The notes beneath the pieces are model-generated. The model worked only from the letters and a program-made list of their open reading frames with translations. It did no database searches and was not told the origin of the DNA. A stretch of 64,000 nt of DNA from an uncultured Bacteroides sp. (GTDB lineage: Bacteria > Bacteroidota > Bacteroidia > Bacteroidales > Bacteroidaceae), in the NCBI GenBank assembly GCA_900766005.1, contig CAAFTU010000053.1, forward strand, positions 5,619-69,618, read 5' to 3'. Below, piece by piece: positions 1 through 8,709 of the stretch (within the stretch, counting starts at the first letter, position 1; every line of letters starts with the position of its first letter). The position numbers and the translations under genes are program-made.

Positions 1-303
1 GTCCTCTACACTCATTTGGCGAAAGACAGAAGCCTCTTGGGCAAGATAGCCAATACCTGTCTGAGCCCGTTTGTAGACAGGATAATTCGTTATTTCCAAG
101 TCGTCCAGAAAAATTTTTCCTTCGTTTGGTGTAATCAATCCTACTGTCATATAGAACGAAGTTGTTTTGCCGGCACCGTTTGGTCCGAGCAATCCGACAA
201 TCTCACCTTGCTTCACATTGATGGAAACATGGCTTACCACAGTTCGTTTACCGTATTTTTTCACCAAGTCTTCCGTGCGGAGCACCATCTTGCTTTCTTC
301 CAT
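1..303 (-). CDS. lptB: LptB, LPS-export ABC transporter ATPase (partial, N-terminal part)
   Basis: Only the first 101 codons lie in the window; the gene continues past base 1. The product begins MEESKMVLRTEDLVKKYGKR and has a Walker A GPNGAGKTT at residues 40-48, followed by the stretch SFYMTVGLITPNEGKIFLDD and a Q-loop region (IGYLAQEASVFR) typical of LptB. In the family this cytoplasmic ATPase drives LptFG to extract lipopolysaccharide from the inner membrane toward the outer membrane. The start at 303 is the first ATG of the frame; an ATG five codons later is possible. It is transcribed divergently from mlaE. Assignment to LptB rather than another ABC ATPase rests on the N-terminal half only. 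Confidence 0.88.
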   Translation of the reverse strand, partial: MEESKMVLRTEDLVKKYGKRTVVSHVSINVKQGEIVGLLGPNGAGKTTSFYMTVGLITPNEGKIFLDDLEITNYPVYKRAQTGIGYLAQEASVFRQMSVED

Positions 304-321
304 ATTATACTTATTTTGCGG

Positions 322-329
322 CAAATGTA
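322..329 (-). promoter_or_regulatory. Putative -7 box of lptB
   Basis: TACATTTG on the minus strand matches the Bacteroidota TAnnTTTG box and lies 19 bases before the lptB ATG. No clear TTTG -33 element was found at the usual spacing. The box is one arm of a perfect 9-bp inverted repeat whose other arm is the mlaE -7 box. Confidence 0.5.
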
Positions 330-351
330 GTAAAAATAAGCCGAAATAGTG

Positions 352-359
352 TACATTTG
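352..359 (+). promoter_or_regulatory. Putative -7 box of mlaE-mlaF
   Basis: TACATTTG matches TAnnTTTG and lies 20 bases before the mlaE ATG at 379. The -33 element is not obvious. It mirrors the lptB box, so the two divergent transcripts start about 50 bp apart. Confidence 0.5.
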
Positions 360-378
360 CAGACAAATAGTGTGAGTT

Positions 379-1122
379 ATGATAAAAGCATTGAAAACGG
401 TCGGAAGATATTTCATGCTGATGGGACGCACGTTTTCCCGTCCCGAGCGCATGCGTATGTTTTTCCGGCAATATCTGAATGAATTGGAACAGTTGGGGGT
501 AAACTCCATTGGCATCGTACTGTTGATTTCTTTTTTCATCGGTGCCGTTATTACTATCCAGATTAAACTGAACATTGAAAGTCCCTGGATGCCGCGTTGG
601 ACTGTGGGGTATGTGACACGTGAAATCATGTTGCTGGAGTTTTCTTCATCTATCATGTGCCTTATTCTGGCCGGAAAGGTGGGCTCCAATATTGCTTCCG
701 AGTTGGGCACCATGCGCGTGACCCAGCAGATTGATGCACTCGAAATTATGGGCGTCAATTCGGCCAATTATCTGATTCTGCCTAAAATATCAGCGATGGT
801 GACGGTGATTCCTATCCTCGTGACGTTCAGTATTTTTTCCGGTATAATCGGTGCCTTTTGTACTTGCTGGTTTGCCGGAGTCATGAATGCGGTCGACCTT
901 GAGTATGGTCTGCAGTACATGTTTGTGGAGTGGTTTATATGGGCCGGGATTATTAAATCTCTTTTCTTCGCTTTCATTATAGCCAGTGTGTCTGCCTTCT
1001 TCGGATATACCGTTGAGGGAGGATCCATTGCTGTAGGAAAAGCGTCTACCGATTCTGTGGTGTCCAGCAGTGTGCTGATACTGTTTGCCGATTTGATATT
1101 AACAAAACTTTTGATGGAATGA
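379..1122 (+). CDS. mlaE: MlaE-family ABC transporter permease
   Basis: A 247-residue polytopic membrane protein with the MlaE signature: the segment LAGKVGSNIASELGTMRVTQ, continuing to QIDALEIMGVN, spans residues 97-127 and is the coupling region conserved in MlaE/TTG2B/TGD1 permeases. In the family it forms the inner-membrane channel of a lipid (phospholipid) transporter that keeps outer-membrane asymmetry. The next gene is the matching ATPase and overlaps by 4 bases (ATGA), so they are translationally coupled. No mlaD-like substrate-binding protein adjoins the pair here; it must be elsewhere if the complex is complete. Function is by family; direction of lipid transport cannot be read from sequence. 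Confidence 0.9.
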   Translation: MIKALKTVGRYFMLMGRTFSRPERMRMFFRQYLNELEQLGVNSIGIVLLISFFIGAVITIQIKLNIESPWMPRWTVGYVTREIMLLEFSSSIMCLILAGKVGSNIASELGTMRVTQQIDALEIMGVNSANYLILPKISAMVTVIPILVTFSIFSGIIGAFCTCWFAGVMNAVDLEYGLQYMFVEWFIWAGIIKSLFFAFIIASVSAFFGYTVEGGSIAVGKASTDSVVSSSVLILFADLILTKLLME

Positions 1123-1883
1123 TTGAGGTTAAAGGTCTATATAAGTCGTTTGAAGATAGAGACGTACTGAAAAATATCAACGCTACGTTTGAGAACGGGA
1201 AAACCAATCTGATTATCGGTCAGAGTGGTTCCGGAAAGACGGTTTTGATGAAATGTATCGTAGGCTTGCTTACTCCGGAGATAGGCGAGGTGTTGTATGA
1301 CGGACGTAACTTGGTGCTGATGGGTAAGAAGGAGAAGAAAATGCTTCGCAAGGAAATGGGGATGATTTTTCAGAGTGCAGCTCTTTTCGACTCCTTGTCG
1401 GTGTTGGATAATGTGATGTTTCCTTTGAATATGTTCAGTAATGACACGCTTCGTGAGCGGACCAGACGAGCTATGTTCTGTTTGGATCGTGTCAATCTGA
1501 CAGAAGCCAAAGATAAATATCCGGGCGAAATCAGTGGTGGTATGCAGAAGCGGGTAGCTATTGCACGGGCCATTGCCTTGAATCCCCAGTATTTGTTTTG
1601 CGATGAGCCTAACTCCGGACTCGACCCTAAAACCTCTCTGGTAATCGATGACCTGATTCATGATATAACCCGTGAATACAATATGACTACCATTATCAAC
1701 ACCCATGATATGAACTCCGTATTGGGTATCGGTGAGAAAGTGATTTACATTTACGAAGGTCATAAAGAATGGGAGGGGACGAAAGATGATATTTTTGCTG
1801 CTACCAACGAACGTTTGAACAACTTTATTTTCGCTTCCGATTTGCTCCGTAAAGTGAAAGTGCAGGAAATGAAGAATGGATAA
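1119..1883 (+). CDS. mlaF: MlaF-type ABC transporter ATPase
   Basis: A 254-residue ABC ATPase with Walker A GQSGSGKT (residues 34-41), the ABC signature ISGGMQKR near residue 138 and Walker B CDEPNSGLDP near 160. The EPNSGLDP form is characteristic of MlaF-type ATPases. It overlaps mlaE by 4 bases and should energise that permease at the cytoplasmic face of the inner membrane. A strong hairpin about 50 bp after the stop closes this two-gene operon. Confidence 0.9.
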   Translation: MIEVKGLYKSFEDRDVLKNINATFENGKTNLIIGQSGSGKTVLMKCIVGLLTPEIGEVLYDGRNLVLMGKKEKKMLRKEMGMIFQSAALFDSLSVLDNVMFPLNMFSNDTLRERTRRAMFCLDRVNLTEAKDKYPGEISGGMQKRVAIARAIALNPQYLFCDEPNSGLDPKTSLVIDDLIHDITREYNMTTIINTHDMNSVLGIGEKVIYIYEGHKEWEGTKDDIFAATNERLNNFIFASDLLRKVKVQEMKNG

Positions 1884-1935
1884 GAATATGTATCATTTTA
1901 TATAAGAAGGCTGTGACTCTTCTTCTATTAATCAG

Positions 1936-1969
1936 TCAGCCCCGCTGCAACGGCTTGCAGCGGGGCTGA
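1936..1969 (+). terminator. Hairpin terminator after mlaF
   Basis: A perfect 15-bp stem (TCAGCCCCGCTGCAA with its complement) closes a 4-base loop. There is no long T-run, but it sits between convergent mlaF and the RRM protein gene and may serve both. Confidence 0.7.
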
Positions 1970-2012
1970 TTATTTCAACAGGGAATTATCCCTTTGGAAC
2001 TTTCGTTGGTGA

Positions 2013-2255
2013 TTATTGTCGGGGTTTTGCTTCTTTTACCACCATTGTGCGGCCCATGTATTCGGCGCCATTCAGTTTGCTGATGGCTACAGATGCAGCA
2101 TCGTCATCCATCTCTACAAATGCAAAGCCTTTAGAACGGCCAGTTTCCCGGTCTGTGATGACTTTTACTGAAGAAACAGTTCCGTATTCTTCCATAACCT
2201 GTAGTAAATCCCCTTCCTTAACGCGATAGTTAAGGTTGCCAATGTAAATATTCAT
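2013..2255 (-). CDS. Small RRM-domain RNA-binding protein
   Basis: 80 residues forming a single RNA recognition motif: RNP2 IYIGNL at 3-8 and RNP1 KGFAFVEM at 42-49, with a short basic tail (KEAKPRQ). Such stand-alone RRM proteins are abundant in Bacteroidota, which generally lack Hfq, and some are global post-transcriptional regulators; a role in RNA binding is secure, its targets are not. It is monocistronic, with a 5' untranslated region that probably extends well upstream because over 450 bases separate it from tig; an inverted repeat lies in that leader. Confidence 0.92.
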   Translation of the reverse strand: MNIYIGNLNYRVKEGDLLQVMEEYGTVSSVKVITDRETGRSKGFAFVEMDDDAASVAISKLNGAEYMGRTMVVKEAKPRQ

Positions 2256-2289
2256 AATGAAAATAATAAAATAAATAAAGTGAATAAAT

Positions 2290-2343
2290 TAAACTCTCGA
2301 GTTGATGGTTACTAATAAAAGGATTAAAACGACAGAGAGTTTA
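2290..2343 (-). repeat. Inverted repeat in the leader of the RRM protein gene
   Basis: TAAACTCTC (2290-2298) pairs with GAGAGTTTA (2335-2343) around a 36-base spacer. It lies 35-90 bases upstream of the RRM protein start codon and could fold in its messenger. The rest of the 2256-2650 gap shows no gene. Confidence 0.4.
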
Positions 2344-2647
2344 CGGTAGCGTTGTAGGGAACGGAAGTAAAAACTTGCAATTAAATCGAGAAACTAATGG
2401 TCCATCAATCCGGAACAAAGGAACGCATATTTTTTGGATAAATCACTATCTCTTCCTGTTTTATTTGGCTCTTACCTGCAAAAAATGTTTTTTGCTTGAG
2501 TTTTAGGAGAAAAGGAAACAGTTACCCTCCGGCTGCTGTGTGTTCATAAGTAGTATGATTCTGCTGCTTTGGTGATTTCTATTCTTCACCTCTGCAATTG
2601 CTGATCTGGCTATTTCTCAAATAGAAGCGAAATAATCGGCAATGTCT

Positions 2648-2678
2648 TTTGAAATTTAAAAGATTAGCACTAATTTTG
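2648..2678 (+). promoter_or_regulatory. Promoter of tig
   Basis: TTTG (2648-2651), then 19 bp, then TAATTTTG (2671-2678): a full match to the Bacteroidota promoter consensus TTTG-N19..21-TAnnTTTG. The start codon of tig follows 51 bases later. Confidence 0.8.
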
Positions 2679-2729
2679 CACCCTCTTAGATTGTAGAACA
2701 AAGTATAAATCAAATAAATAATTGTCAGA

Positions 2730-4085
2730 ATGAACGTTTCATTACAAAACATTGACAAAGTAAGCGCAGAGCTTACTGTAAAACTTGAAAAAGCTGATTA
2801 TCAGGAGAATGTAGATAAGGAATTGAAGTCTCTCCGTCAGAAAGCACAGATTCCGGGCTTCCGTAAAGGTATGGTTCCCGTGAGCCTGATTAAAAAAATG
2901 TATGGTAAGTCTGTAATTGCTGAAGTGGTGAATAGAACTTTGCAAGAAGCAGTTTACAACTATATTAAAGACAACAAGGTGAACATGTTGGGCGAACCGT
3001 TGCCTAACGAAGAAAAGCAACAGAATATCGATTTCGATACAATGGATGAATTCGAATTCGTATTCGACATCGCTTTGGCACCTGAATTCAAGGCAGAAGT
3101 AAGCGCTGAAGATAAAGTAGATTACTATACAATCGAAGTGGCTGACGAAATGGTTGAAGGACAGGTGAAGATGTACACTCAACGTACAGGTAAGTACGAA
3201 CAGGTAGACGCTTACCAAGAAAACGACATGCTGAAAGGCTTGTTGGCTCAGTTGGATGAAGAAGGCAACACAAAAGAAGGCGGTATTCAGGTAGAAGGTG
3301 CAGTGATGATGCCTTCTTACATGAAGAACGACGATCAGAAAGCAATCTTCGCTAACGCTAAGGTGAACGACGTATTGGTGTTCAACCCCAATGCTGCTTA
3401 CGACGGTAACGCTGCTGAACTGGCTTCATTGTTGAAAGTCGACAAGGAAATTGCTAAAGATGTTCAATCTAACTTCAGCTTCCAGGTAGAAGAAATCACA
3501 CGCTTCGTTCCGGGTGAATTGAATCAGGAAGTGTTCGATCAGGCATTTGGTGAAGGTGTTGTGAAGAGTGAAGAAGAATTCCGCGCTAAAATCAAAGAAG
3601 AAATTGCAGCTCGTTTTGTAGCAGACAGCGATTATAAGTTCTTGATCGACGTTCGTAAGATGATGATGGAAAAGGTTGGCAAACTGGAATTCCCGGATGC
3701 ATTGCTGAAACGCATCATGTTGCTGAACAACGAAGAAAAGGGTGAAGAATATGTAGCAGAAAACTACGACAAGAGCATCGAAGAACTGACTTGGCACCTG
3801 ATTAAAGAACAGCTGGTAGAAGGCAACGAAATCAAGGTAGAACAAGAAGATGTATTGAATATGGCGAAGGAAACAACTAAGGCACAGTTCGCTCAATACG
3901 GAATGTTGTCAGTTCCTGAAGATGTACTCGATAACTACGCTCAGGAAATGTTGAAGAAGAAAGAAACTGTTAACAACCTCGTAAACCGTGTGGTTGAAGC
4001 GAAGTTGGCTGCTGCTTTGAAAGCACAGGTTACTTTGGAAAACAAGAGCGTTTCTGTTGAAGAATTCAACAAAATGTTTGAATAA
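2730..4085 (+). CDS. tig: Trigger factor
   Basis: 451 residues. The N-terminal ribosome-binding domain carries the signature GFRKGMVP at 43-50, which matches the family GFRxGxxP loop that docks on ribosomal protein uL23. A middle PPIase-like region and a long helical, Glu/Lys-rich C-terminal chaperone region follow. Trigger factor binds nascent chains at the exit tunnel. Gene order tig-clpP-clpX is conserved across many bacteria and supports the call. Codon use is highly biased, as expected of an abundant protein. A terminator follows, so clpP may have its own start or depend on read-through. Confidence 0.95.
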   Translation: MNVSLQNIDKVSAELTVKLEKADYQENVDKELKSLRQKAQIPGFRKGMVPVSLIKKMYGKSVIAEVVNRTLQEAVYNYIKDNKVNMLGEPLPNEEKQQNIDFDTMDEFEFVFDIALAPEFKAEVSAEDKVDYYTIEVADEMVEGQVKMYTQRTGKYEQVDAYQENDMLKGLLAQLDEEGNTKEGGIQVEGAVMMPSYMKNDDQKAIFANAKVNDVLVFNPNAAYDGNAAELASLLKVDKEIAKDVQSNFSFQVEEITRFVPGELNQEVFDQAFGEGVVKSEEEFRAKIKEEIAARFVADSDYKFLIDVRKMMMEKVGKLEFPDALLKRIMLLNNEEKGEEYVAENYDKSIEELTWHLIKEQLVEGNEIKVEQEDVLNMAKETTKAQFAQYGMLSVPEDVLDNYAQEMLKKKETVNNLVNRVVEAKLAAALKAQVTLENKSVSVEEFNKMFE

Positions 4086-4118
4086 TCTTTCGATTTTACA
4101 GAGTTTAAAATAGTGCAA

Positions 4119-4156
4119 AACACAGGGGTGTATTAAATATACCTCTGTGTTTTTTT
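4119..4156 (+). terminator. Terminator after tig
   Basis: AACACAGGGGTGTA pairs with TATACCTCTGTGTT (two G-U pairs) across a 4-6 base loop, followed by a run of seven T. A typical intrinsic terminator, 35 bases after the stop codon of tig. Confidence 0.85.
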
Positions 4157-4224
4157 GTGTCTCTCTATTCTTTTTCGTTTCTTTGCAACCTCGTAAGTTA
4201 AAAAAATAAGAAAGGAATAATTCA

Positions 4225-4887
4225 ATGGATGATTTTAGAAAATACGCAACCAAGCATTTGGGAATGAATGCAATGGTTTTGGACGACGTGATTAAATCAC
4301 AAGCCGGCTATTTGAATCCGTATATTTTGGAGGAAAGACAGCTGAACGTGACTCAGCTTGATGTGTTCTCCCGTTTGATGATGGATCGTGTTATTTTCCT
4401 GGGTACACAGATTGATGATTATACAGCCAATACACTGCAGGCACAATTGTTGTATTTGGATTCTGTTGATCCGGGAAAGGATATCTCTATTTATATCAAC
4501 TCTCCGGGCGGAAGTGTGTATGCCGGACTGGGCATTTATGATACGATGCAATTCATCTCGAGTGATGTGACTACGATGTGTACTGGAATGGCTGCTTCTA
4601 TGGCTGCAGTGCTGCTGGTAGCCGGAACAGAGGGCAAGCGTTTTGCGTTGCCGCATTCTCGTGTGATGATTCACCAACCGATGGGGGGTGCGCAGGGACA
4701 GGCTTCCGACATCGAAATTACTGCTCGTGAAATTCAGAAATTAAAGAAAGAACTTTATACAATCATTGCCGATCATTCACATACTGATTTTGATAAGGTA
4801 TGGGCTGATTCAGACCGAGACTATTGGATGACAGCTCAAGAAGCAAAAGAATATGGTATGATTGACGAAGTGATGATGAAGAAATAA
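4225..4887 (+). CDS. clpP: ATP-dependent Clp protease proteolytic subunit
   Basis: 220 residues with the full catalytic triad at family spacing: Ser125 in CTGMAASMAA, His150 in MIHQPMGG, Asp199 in SDRDYW. It forms the double-heptamer proteolytic chamber that degrades substrates unfolded by ClpX or ClpA/C. About 25 residues at the N-terminus precede the conserved core and may act as a propeptide. The clpX start codon lies 2 bases after the clpP stop, so the two are co-transcribed. Confidence 0.96.
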   Translation: MDDFRKYATKHLGMNAMVLDDVIKSQAGYLNPYILEERQLNVTQLDVFSRLMMDRVIFLGTQIDDYTANTLQAQLLYLDSVDPGKDISIYINSPGGSVYAGLGIYDTMQFISSDVTTMCTGMAASMAAVLLVAGTEGKRFALPHSRVMIHQPMGGAQGQASDIEITAREIQKLKKELYTIIADHSHTDFDKVWADSDRDYWMTAQEAKEYGMIDEVMMKK

Positions 4888-4888
4888 A

Positions 4889-6133
4889 ATGGCAAACTCA
4901 AAGACAAAGAAAAAATGTAATTTCTGTGGCCGTTCGGAGGATGAAGTCGGCTTCCTGATAACAGGAATGGACGGCAACATCTGTGATAGTTGTGCTCTGC
5001 AGGCTTATGAGATCACTCAGGAAGCTATGGGAGGGAGCAAGCAAAAAGGAACAGCCACTAGGCTTAACTTAAAGGAACTTCCTAAACCGGTGGATATTAA
5101 AAAGTTCCTTGACCAGTATGTCATAGGTCAGGATGATGCTAAGCGCTTCCTTTCGGTGTCTGTGTACAATCATTATAAACGCTTGCTGCAAAAGAACAGC
5201 GGGGATGATGTGGAAATTGAAAAATCCAACATTATTATGGTAGGTAGCACAGGTACGGGAAAGACTTTGCTGGCACGTACCATTGCCAAATTGCTGCATG
5301 TGCCTTTTACCATTGTGGATGCTACGGTGTTGACCGAAGCCGGTTATGTGGGTGAGGACATTGAAAGCATTTTGACTCGTTTGCTCCAGGTGGCCGACTA
5401 TAATGTGCCGCAGGCAGAACAGGGTATTGTGTTTATTGATGAGATTGATAAAATTGCCCGTAAGGGGGACAATCCTTCTATCACGCGTGATGTGAGTGGT
5501 GAAGGGGTGCAGCAGGGACTTTTGAAGTTGCTTGAAGGTTCTGTTGTGAATGTACCTCCTCAGGGCGGACGTAAACATCCTGATCAAAAGATGATTCCGG
5601 TCAATACGAAGAATATTCTCTTTATTTGTGGCGGAGCATTCGACGGCATTGAAAAGAAAATTGCACAACGGCTCAACACGCATGTGATTGGCTATACGGC
5701 TTCCAAGAAAGCAGCAGTGGTAGACCGCAGTAACATGATGCAGTATATCGCTCCTCAGGACTTGAAGTCATTCGGATTGATTCCTGAAATCATCGGTCGT
5801 CTGCCTGTGCTGACGTATCTCAATCCGTTGGATCGGGATGCACTTCGTGCTATTCTTACCGAACCTAAGAACTCCATCATCAAGCAATACATTAAATTGT
5901 TTGAAATGGATGATATCAAACTGACATTCGAAGAAACTGTTTTTGACTATATTGTTGACAAGGCGGTGGAATATAAACTCGGTGCCCGCGGATTGCGTTC
6001 TATCGTGGAAACGATCATGATGGATGTCATGTTTGAGATTCCTTCTGAGGGTAAAAAAGAATACGTACTGACGCTGGATTATGCTAAGCAGCAGCTGGAG
6101 AAAGCCAATATGGCCCGTTTGCAAAACGCCTAA
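4889..6133 (+). CDS. clpX: ATP-dependent Clp protease ATP-binding subunit ClpX
   Basis: 414 residues. An N-terminal zinc-binding domain has Cys10, Cys13, Cys32 and Cys35; the AAA+ module has Walker A GSTGTGKT (119-126), the pore-loop GYVG (154-157) and Walker B IVFIDEID (182-189). It recognises tagged substrates, unfolds them and threads them into ClpP. The start one codon after clpP is fixed by the MANSKTKKKCNFCG opening. It is the second gene of the clpPX operon. Confidence 0.97.
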   Translation: MANSKTKKKCNFCGRSEDEVGFLITGMDGNICDSCALQAYEITQEAMGGSKQKGTATRLNLKELPKPVDIKKFLDQYVIGQDDAKRFLSVSVYNHYKRLLQKNSGDDVEIEKSNIIMVGSTGTGKTLLARTIAKLLHVPFTIVDATVLTEAGYVGEDIESILTRLLQVADYNVPQAEQGIVFIDEIDKIARKGDNPSITRDVSGEGVQQGLLKLLEGSVVNVPPQGGRKHPDQKMIPVNTKNILFICGGAFDGIEKKIAQRLNTHVIGYTASKKAAVVDRSNMMQYIAPQDLKSFGLIPEIIGRLPVLTYLNPLDRDALRAILTEPKNSIIKQYIKLFEMDDIKLTFEETVFDYIVDKAVEYKLGARGLRSIVETIMMDVMFEIPSEGKKEYVLTLDYAKQQLEKANMARLQNA

Positions 6134-6209
6134 ATCGTCATAAAAAGAGGAAGGATGCGGATGTTTCTCTATTTTCTCTAAAATATTACTCATTTTTTGC
6201 TTGGTAATT

Positions 6210-6231
6210 ACAAAGTTGTTTATAACTTTGT
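6210..6231 (+). promoter_or_regulatory. Putative recQ promoter with overlapping palindrome
   Basis: TAACTTTG (6223-6230) matches the -7 box; TTTG at 6196-6199 lies 23 bp upstream, slightly longer than usual. The box overlaps an inverted repeat, ACAAAGTT (6210-6217) and AACTTTGT (6224-6231) around 6 bases, which could be an operator. Confidence 0.5.
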
Positions 6232-6295
6232 TTGGCTCTCGAAAACGAGATTTTAGACGAAAGTTATCATTAATTGAAAAACAACCTGAGTTAAG

Positions 6296-8476
6296 ATGGC
6301 AAGGAAGATTAATTTAACAGAAGAACTGAAAAAGTATTTTGGATTTGATAAGTTCAAGGGGAATCAAGAGGCAATCATTCAGAACTTGCTCGATGGTAAT
6401 GACACCTTTGTGCTGATGCCTACCGGTGGCGGTAAATCTTTATGCTATCAGTTGCCTTCTCTCTTGATGGAAGGTACGGCTATCGTTGTCTCGCCGCTCA
6501 TCGCTTTGATGAAGAATCAGGTGGATGCCATGCGTAATTTCAGTGAAGAAGATGGCATTGCCCATTTTATCAATTCTTCGTTGAATAAAGGTGCAATAGA
6601 ACAAGTGAAGTCGGACATCCTTGCCGGAAAGACGAAATTGCTGTATGTGGCACCCGAATCTTTGACGAAGGAAGAAAACGTGGAATTCTTGCGTACCGTG
6701 AAGATTTCGTTCTATGCGGTTGACGAAGCTCACTGTATTTCTGAATGGGGGCACGATTTCCGTCCGGAATATCGGCGGATTCGTCCCATTATTAATGAAA
6801 TAGGGAAGGCTCCGCTCATTGCTCTGACGGCAACGGCAACTCCTAAGGTGCAGCATGATATTCAGAAGAATTTGGGTATGACTGATGCACAGGTGTTCAA
6901 ATCTTCGTTCAATCGTCCGAATCTGTATTATGAAGTGCGTCCTAAAACCGTCAATATCGATAGGGATATTATTAAATTCATCAAGAGTAATCCGGAAAAA
7001 TCGGGTATTATTTATTGCCTGAGCCGGAAGAAGGTGGAGGAGTTGGCAGAGATACTGCAGGCAAACGGTATTAATGCCCGTGCTTATCATGCAGGAATGG
7101 ATTCGGTGACACGAACCAAAAATCAGGACGATTTTCTGATGGAGAAGGTGGATGTCATTGTGGCTACTATTGCTTTTGGTATGGGCATTGACAAACCTGA
7201 TGTACGTTTTGTGATTCACTACGATATTCCGAAAAGTCTGGAGGGGTATTACCAGGAGACCGGTCGGGCCGGTCGAGACGGTGGTGAAGGCCAGTGCATA
7301 ACTTTTTATACAAATAAAGACTTGCAGAAACTCGAAAAGTTCATGCAAGGCAAACCTGTAGCAGAGCAGGAAATTGGCAAGCAGCTTCTGTTGGAAACCG
7401 CTGCTTATGCTGAATCGTCCGTGTGTCGCCGGAAGGCATTGCTGCATTATTTCGGTGAAGAATATACGGAAGAAAATTGTGGAAATTGTGACAACTGTTT
7501 AAATCCTAAAAAACAAGTGGAGGCTCAAGAATTATTGTGTACCGTAATTGAAGCTATCATTGCGGTGAAGGAAAATTTTAAAGCAGATTATATCATAGAT
7601 ATTATTCAGGGAAGAGAAACCTCAGAAGTACAGGCGCATTTGCATGAAGATCTTGAAGTCTTCGGTTCAGGAATGGGAGATGACGACAAGACTTGGAATG
7701 CGGTGATTCGTCAGGCTTTGATTGCGGGTTACTTGAGTAAAGACGTGGAAAATTACGGACTGCTGAAGGTGACGGATGAAGGACGTAAGTTCTTGAAAAG
7801 ACCGAAATCGTTCAAGATAACCGAAGACAACGATTTTGATGAAGTGGAAGAGGAGGCTCCGGCACGTGGCGGTGGCGCCTGTGCGGTGGATCCGGCTCTT
7901 TATTCTATGCTGAAGGACTTGCGGAAGAAACTTTCTAAGAAGCTGGAAGTGCCTCCTTATGTTATTTTCCAAGATCCGTCTCTGGAAGCAATGGCTACTA
8001 TTTATCCGGTGACTTTGGAGGAATTGCAGAACATTCCGGGCGTTGGTGCCGGAAAGGCAAAGCGCTATGGTGAGGAATTCTGTAAATTAATCAAGCGTCA
8101 CTGTGAGGAAAACGAAATTGAGCGTCCGGAAGATTTGCGTGTGCGTACGGTGGCCAACAAGTCGAAGATGAAGGTTTCCATCATTCAGGCGATAGACCGT
8201 AAAGTAGCGTTGGACGACATTGCTCTTTCTAAAGGAATAGAGTTTGGTGAGTTGCTCGATGAAGTGGAAGCAATTGTTTATTCGGGTACGAAGTTGAATA
8301 TCGATTACTTCTTGGAAGAGATTATGGATGAGGATCACATGCTGGATATTTATGATTATTTCAAGGAGTCTACTACCGACAATATTGACGATGCGCTTGA
8401 TGAATTGGGCGATGATTTCACAGAAGAAGAAGTGCGTCTGGTACGTATCAAGTTTATTTCTGAAATGGCCAACTAA
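6296..8476 (+). CDS. recQ: ATP-dependent DNA helicase RecQ
   Basis: 726 residues. Superfamily 2 helicase core with Walker A PTGGGKSLCYQLP at about 42-54 and DEAH box at 143-146 (VDEAHCISEWGHDFRPEY), a RecQ-C-terminal zinc site with Cys residues in SSVCRRK and ENCGNCDNC near 375-405, and an HRDC domain near 545-605. It unwinds DNA 3' to 5' in recombination repair and fork processing. A Glu/Asp-rich linker and a C-terminal extension of about 120 residues after HRDC make it longer than the approximately 610-residue E. coli protein; this long form is usual in Bacteroidales (from memory). Confidence 0.96.
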   Translation: MARKINLTEELKKYFGFDKFKGNQEAIIQNLLDGNDTFVLMPTGGGKSLCYQLPSLLMEGTAIVVSPLIALMKNQVDAMRNFSEEDGIAHFINSSLNKGAIEQVKSDILAGKTKLLYVAPESLTKEENVEFLRTVKISFYAVDEAHCISEWGHDFRPEYRRIRPIINEIGKAPLIALTATATPKVQHDIQKNLGMTDAQVFKSSFNRPNLYYEVRPKTVNIDRDIIKFIKSNPEKSGIIYCLSRKKVEELAEILQANGINARAYHAGMDSVTRTKNQDDFLMEKVDVIVATIAFGMGIDKPDVRFVIHYDIPKSLEGYYQETGRAGRDGGEGQCITFYTNKDLQKLEKFMQGKPVAEQEIGKQLLLETAAYAESSVCRRKALLHYFGEEYTEENCGNCDNCLNPKKQVEAQELLCTVIEAIIAVKENFKADYIIDIIQGRETSEVQAHLHEDLEVFGSGMGDDDKTWNAVIRQALIAGYLSKDVENYGLLKVTDEGRKFLKRPKSFKITEDNDFDEVEEEAPARGGGACAVDPALYSMLKDLRKKLSKKLEVPPYVIFQDPSLEAMATIYPVTLEELQNIPGVGAGKAKRYGEEFCKLIKRHCEENEIERPEDLRVRTVANKSKMKVSIIQAIDRKVALDDIALSKGIEFGELLDEVEAIVYSGTKLNIDYFLEEIMDEDHMLDIYDYFKESTTDNIDDALDELGDDFTEEEVRLVRIKFISEMAN

Positions 8477-8525
8477 ATTTATTTCTAGGAGCGAACTGCA
8501 CGGACACGTGTGTTTGTAATACAAT

Positions 8526-8597
8526 GAAATCGGTTTTACCTGTTTGTATTCTTTGCCTTTGAGCGGAGATTAAACGGTAAAACCGATTTCTTTTTTA
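8526..8597 (+). terminator. Terminator after recQ with long loop
   Basis: GAAATCGGTTTTACC (8526-8540) is perfectly complementary to 8576-8590, leaving a 35-base loop, then a T-run. The 15-bp stem plus T-run fits an intrinsic terminator; the loop is unusually large. Confidence 0.7.
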
Positions 8598-8709
8598 TAT
8601 TCCTTTCTTTATAGTCTGTTTTCGTCGCTTATTGCTTATTAAACCTCACTTTTAGGAGTACAAAAAGCTGTGTTCTGTTGTATCTTTGAGGGTCGGTTTG
8701 AGGTGATTC

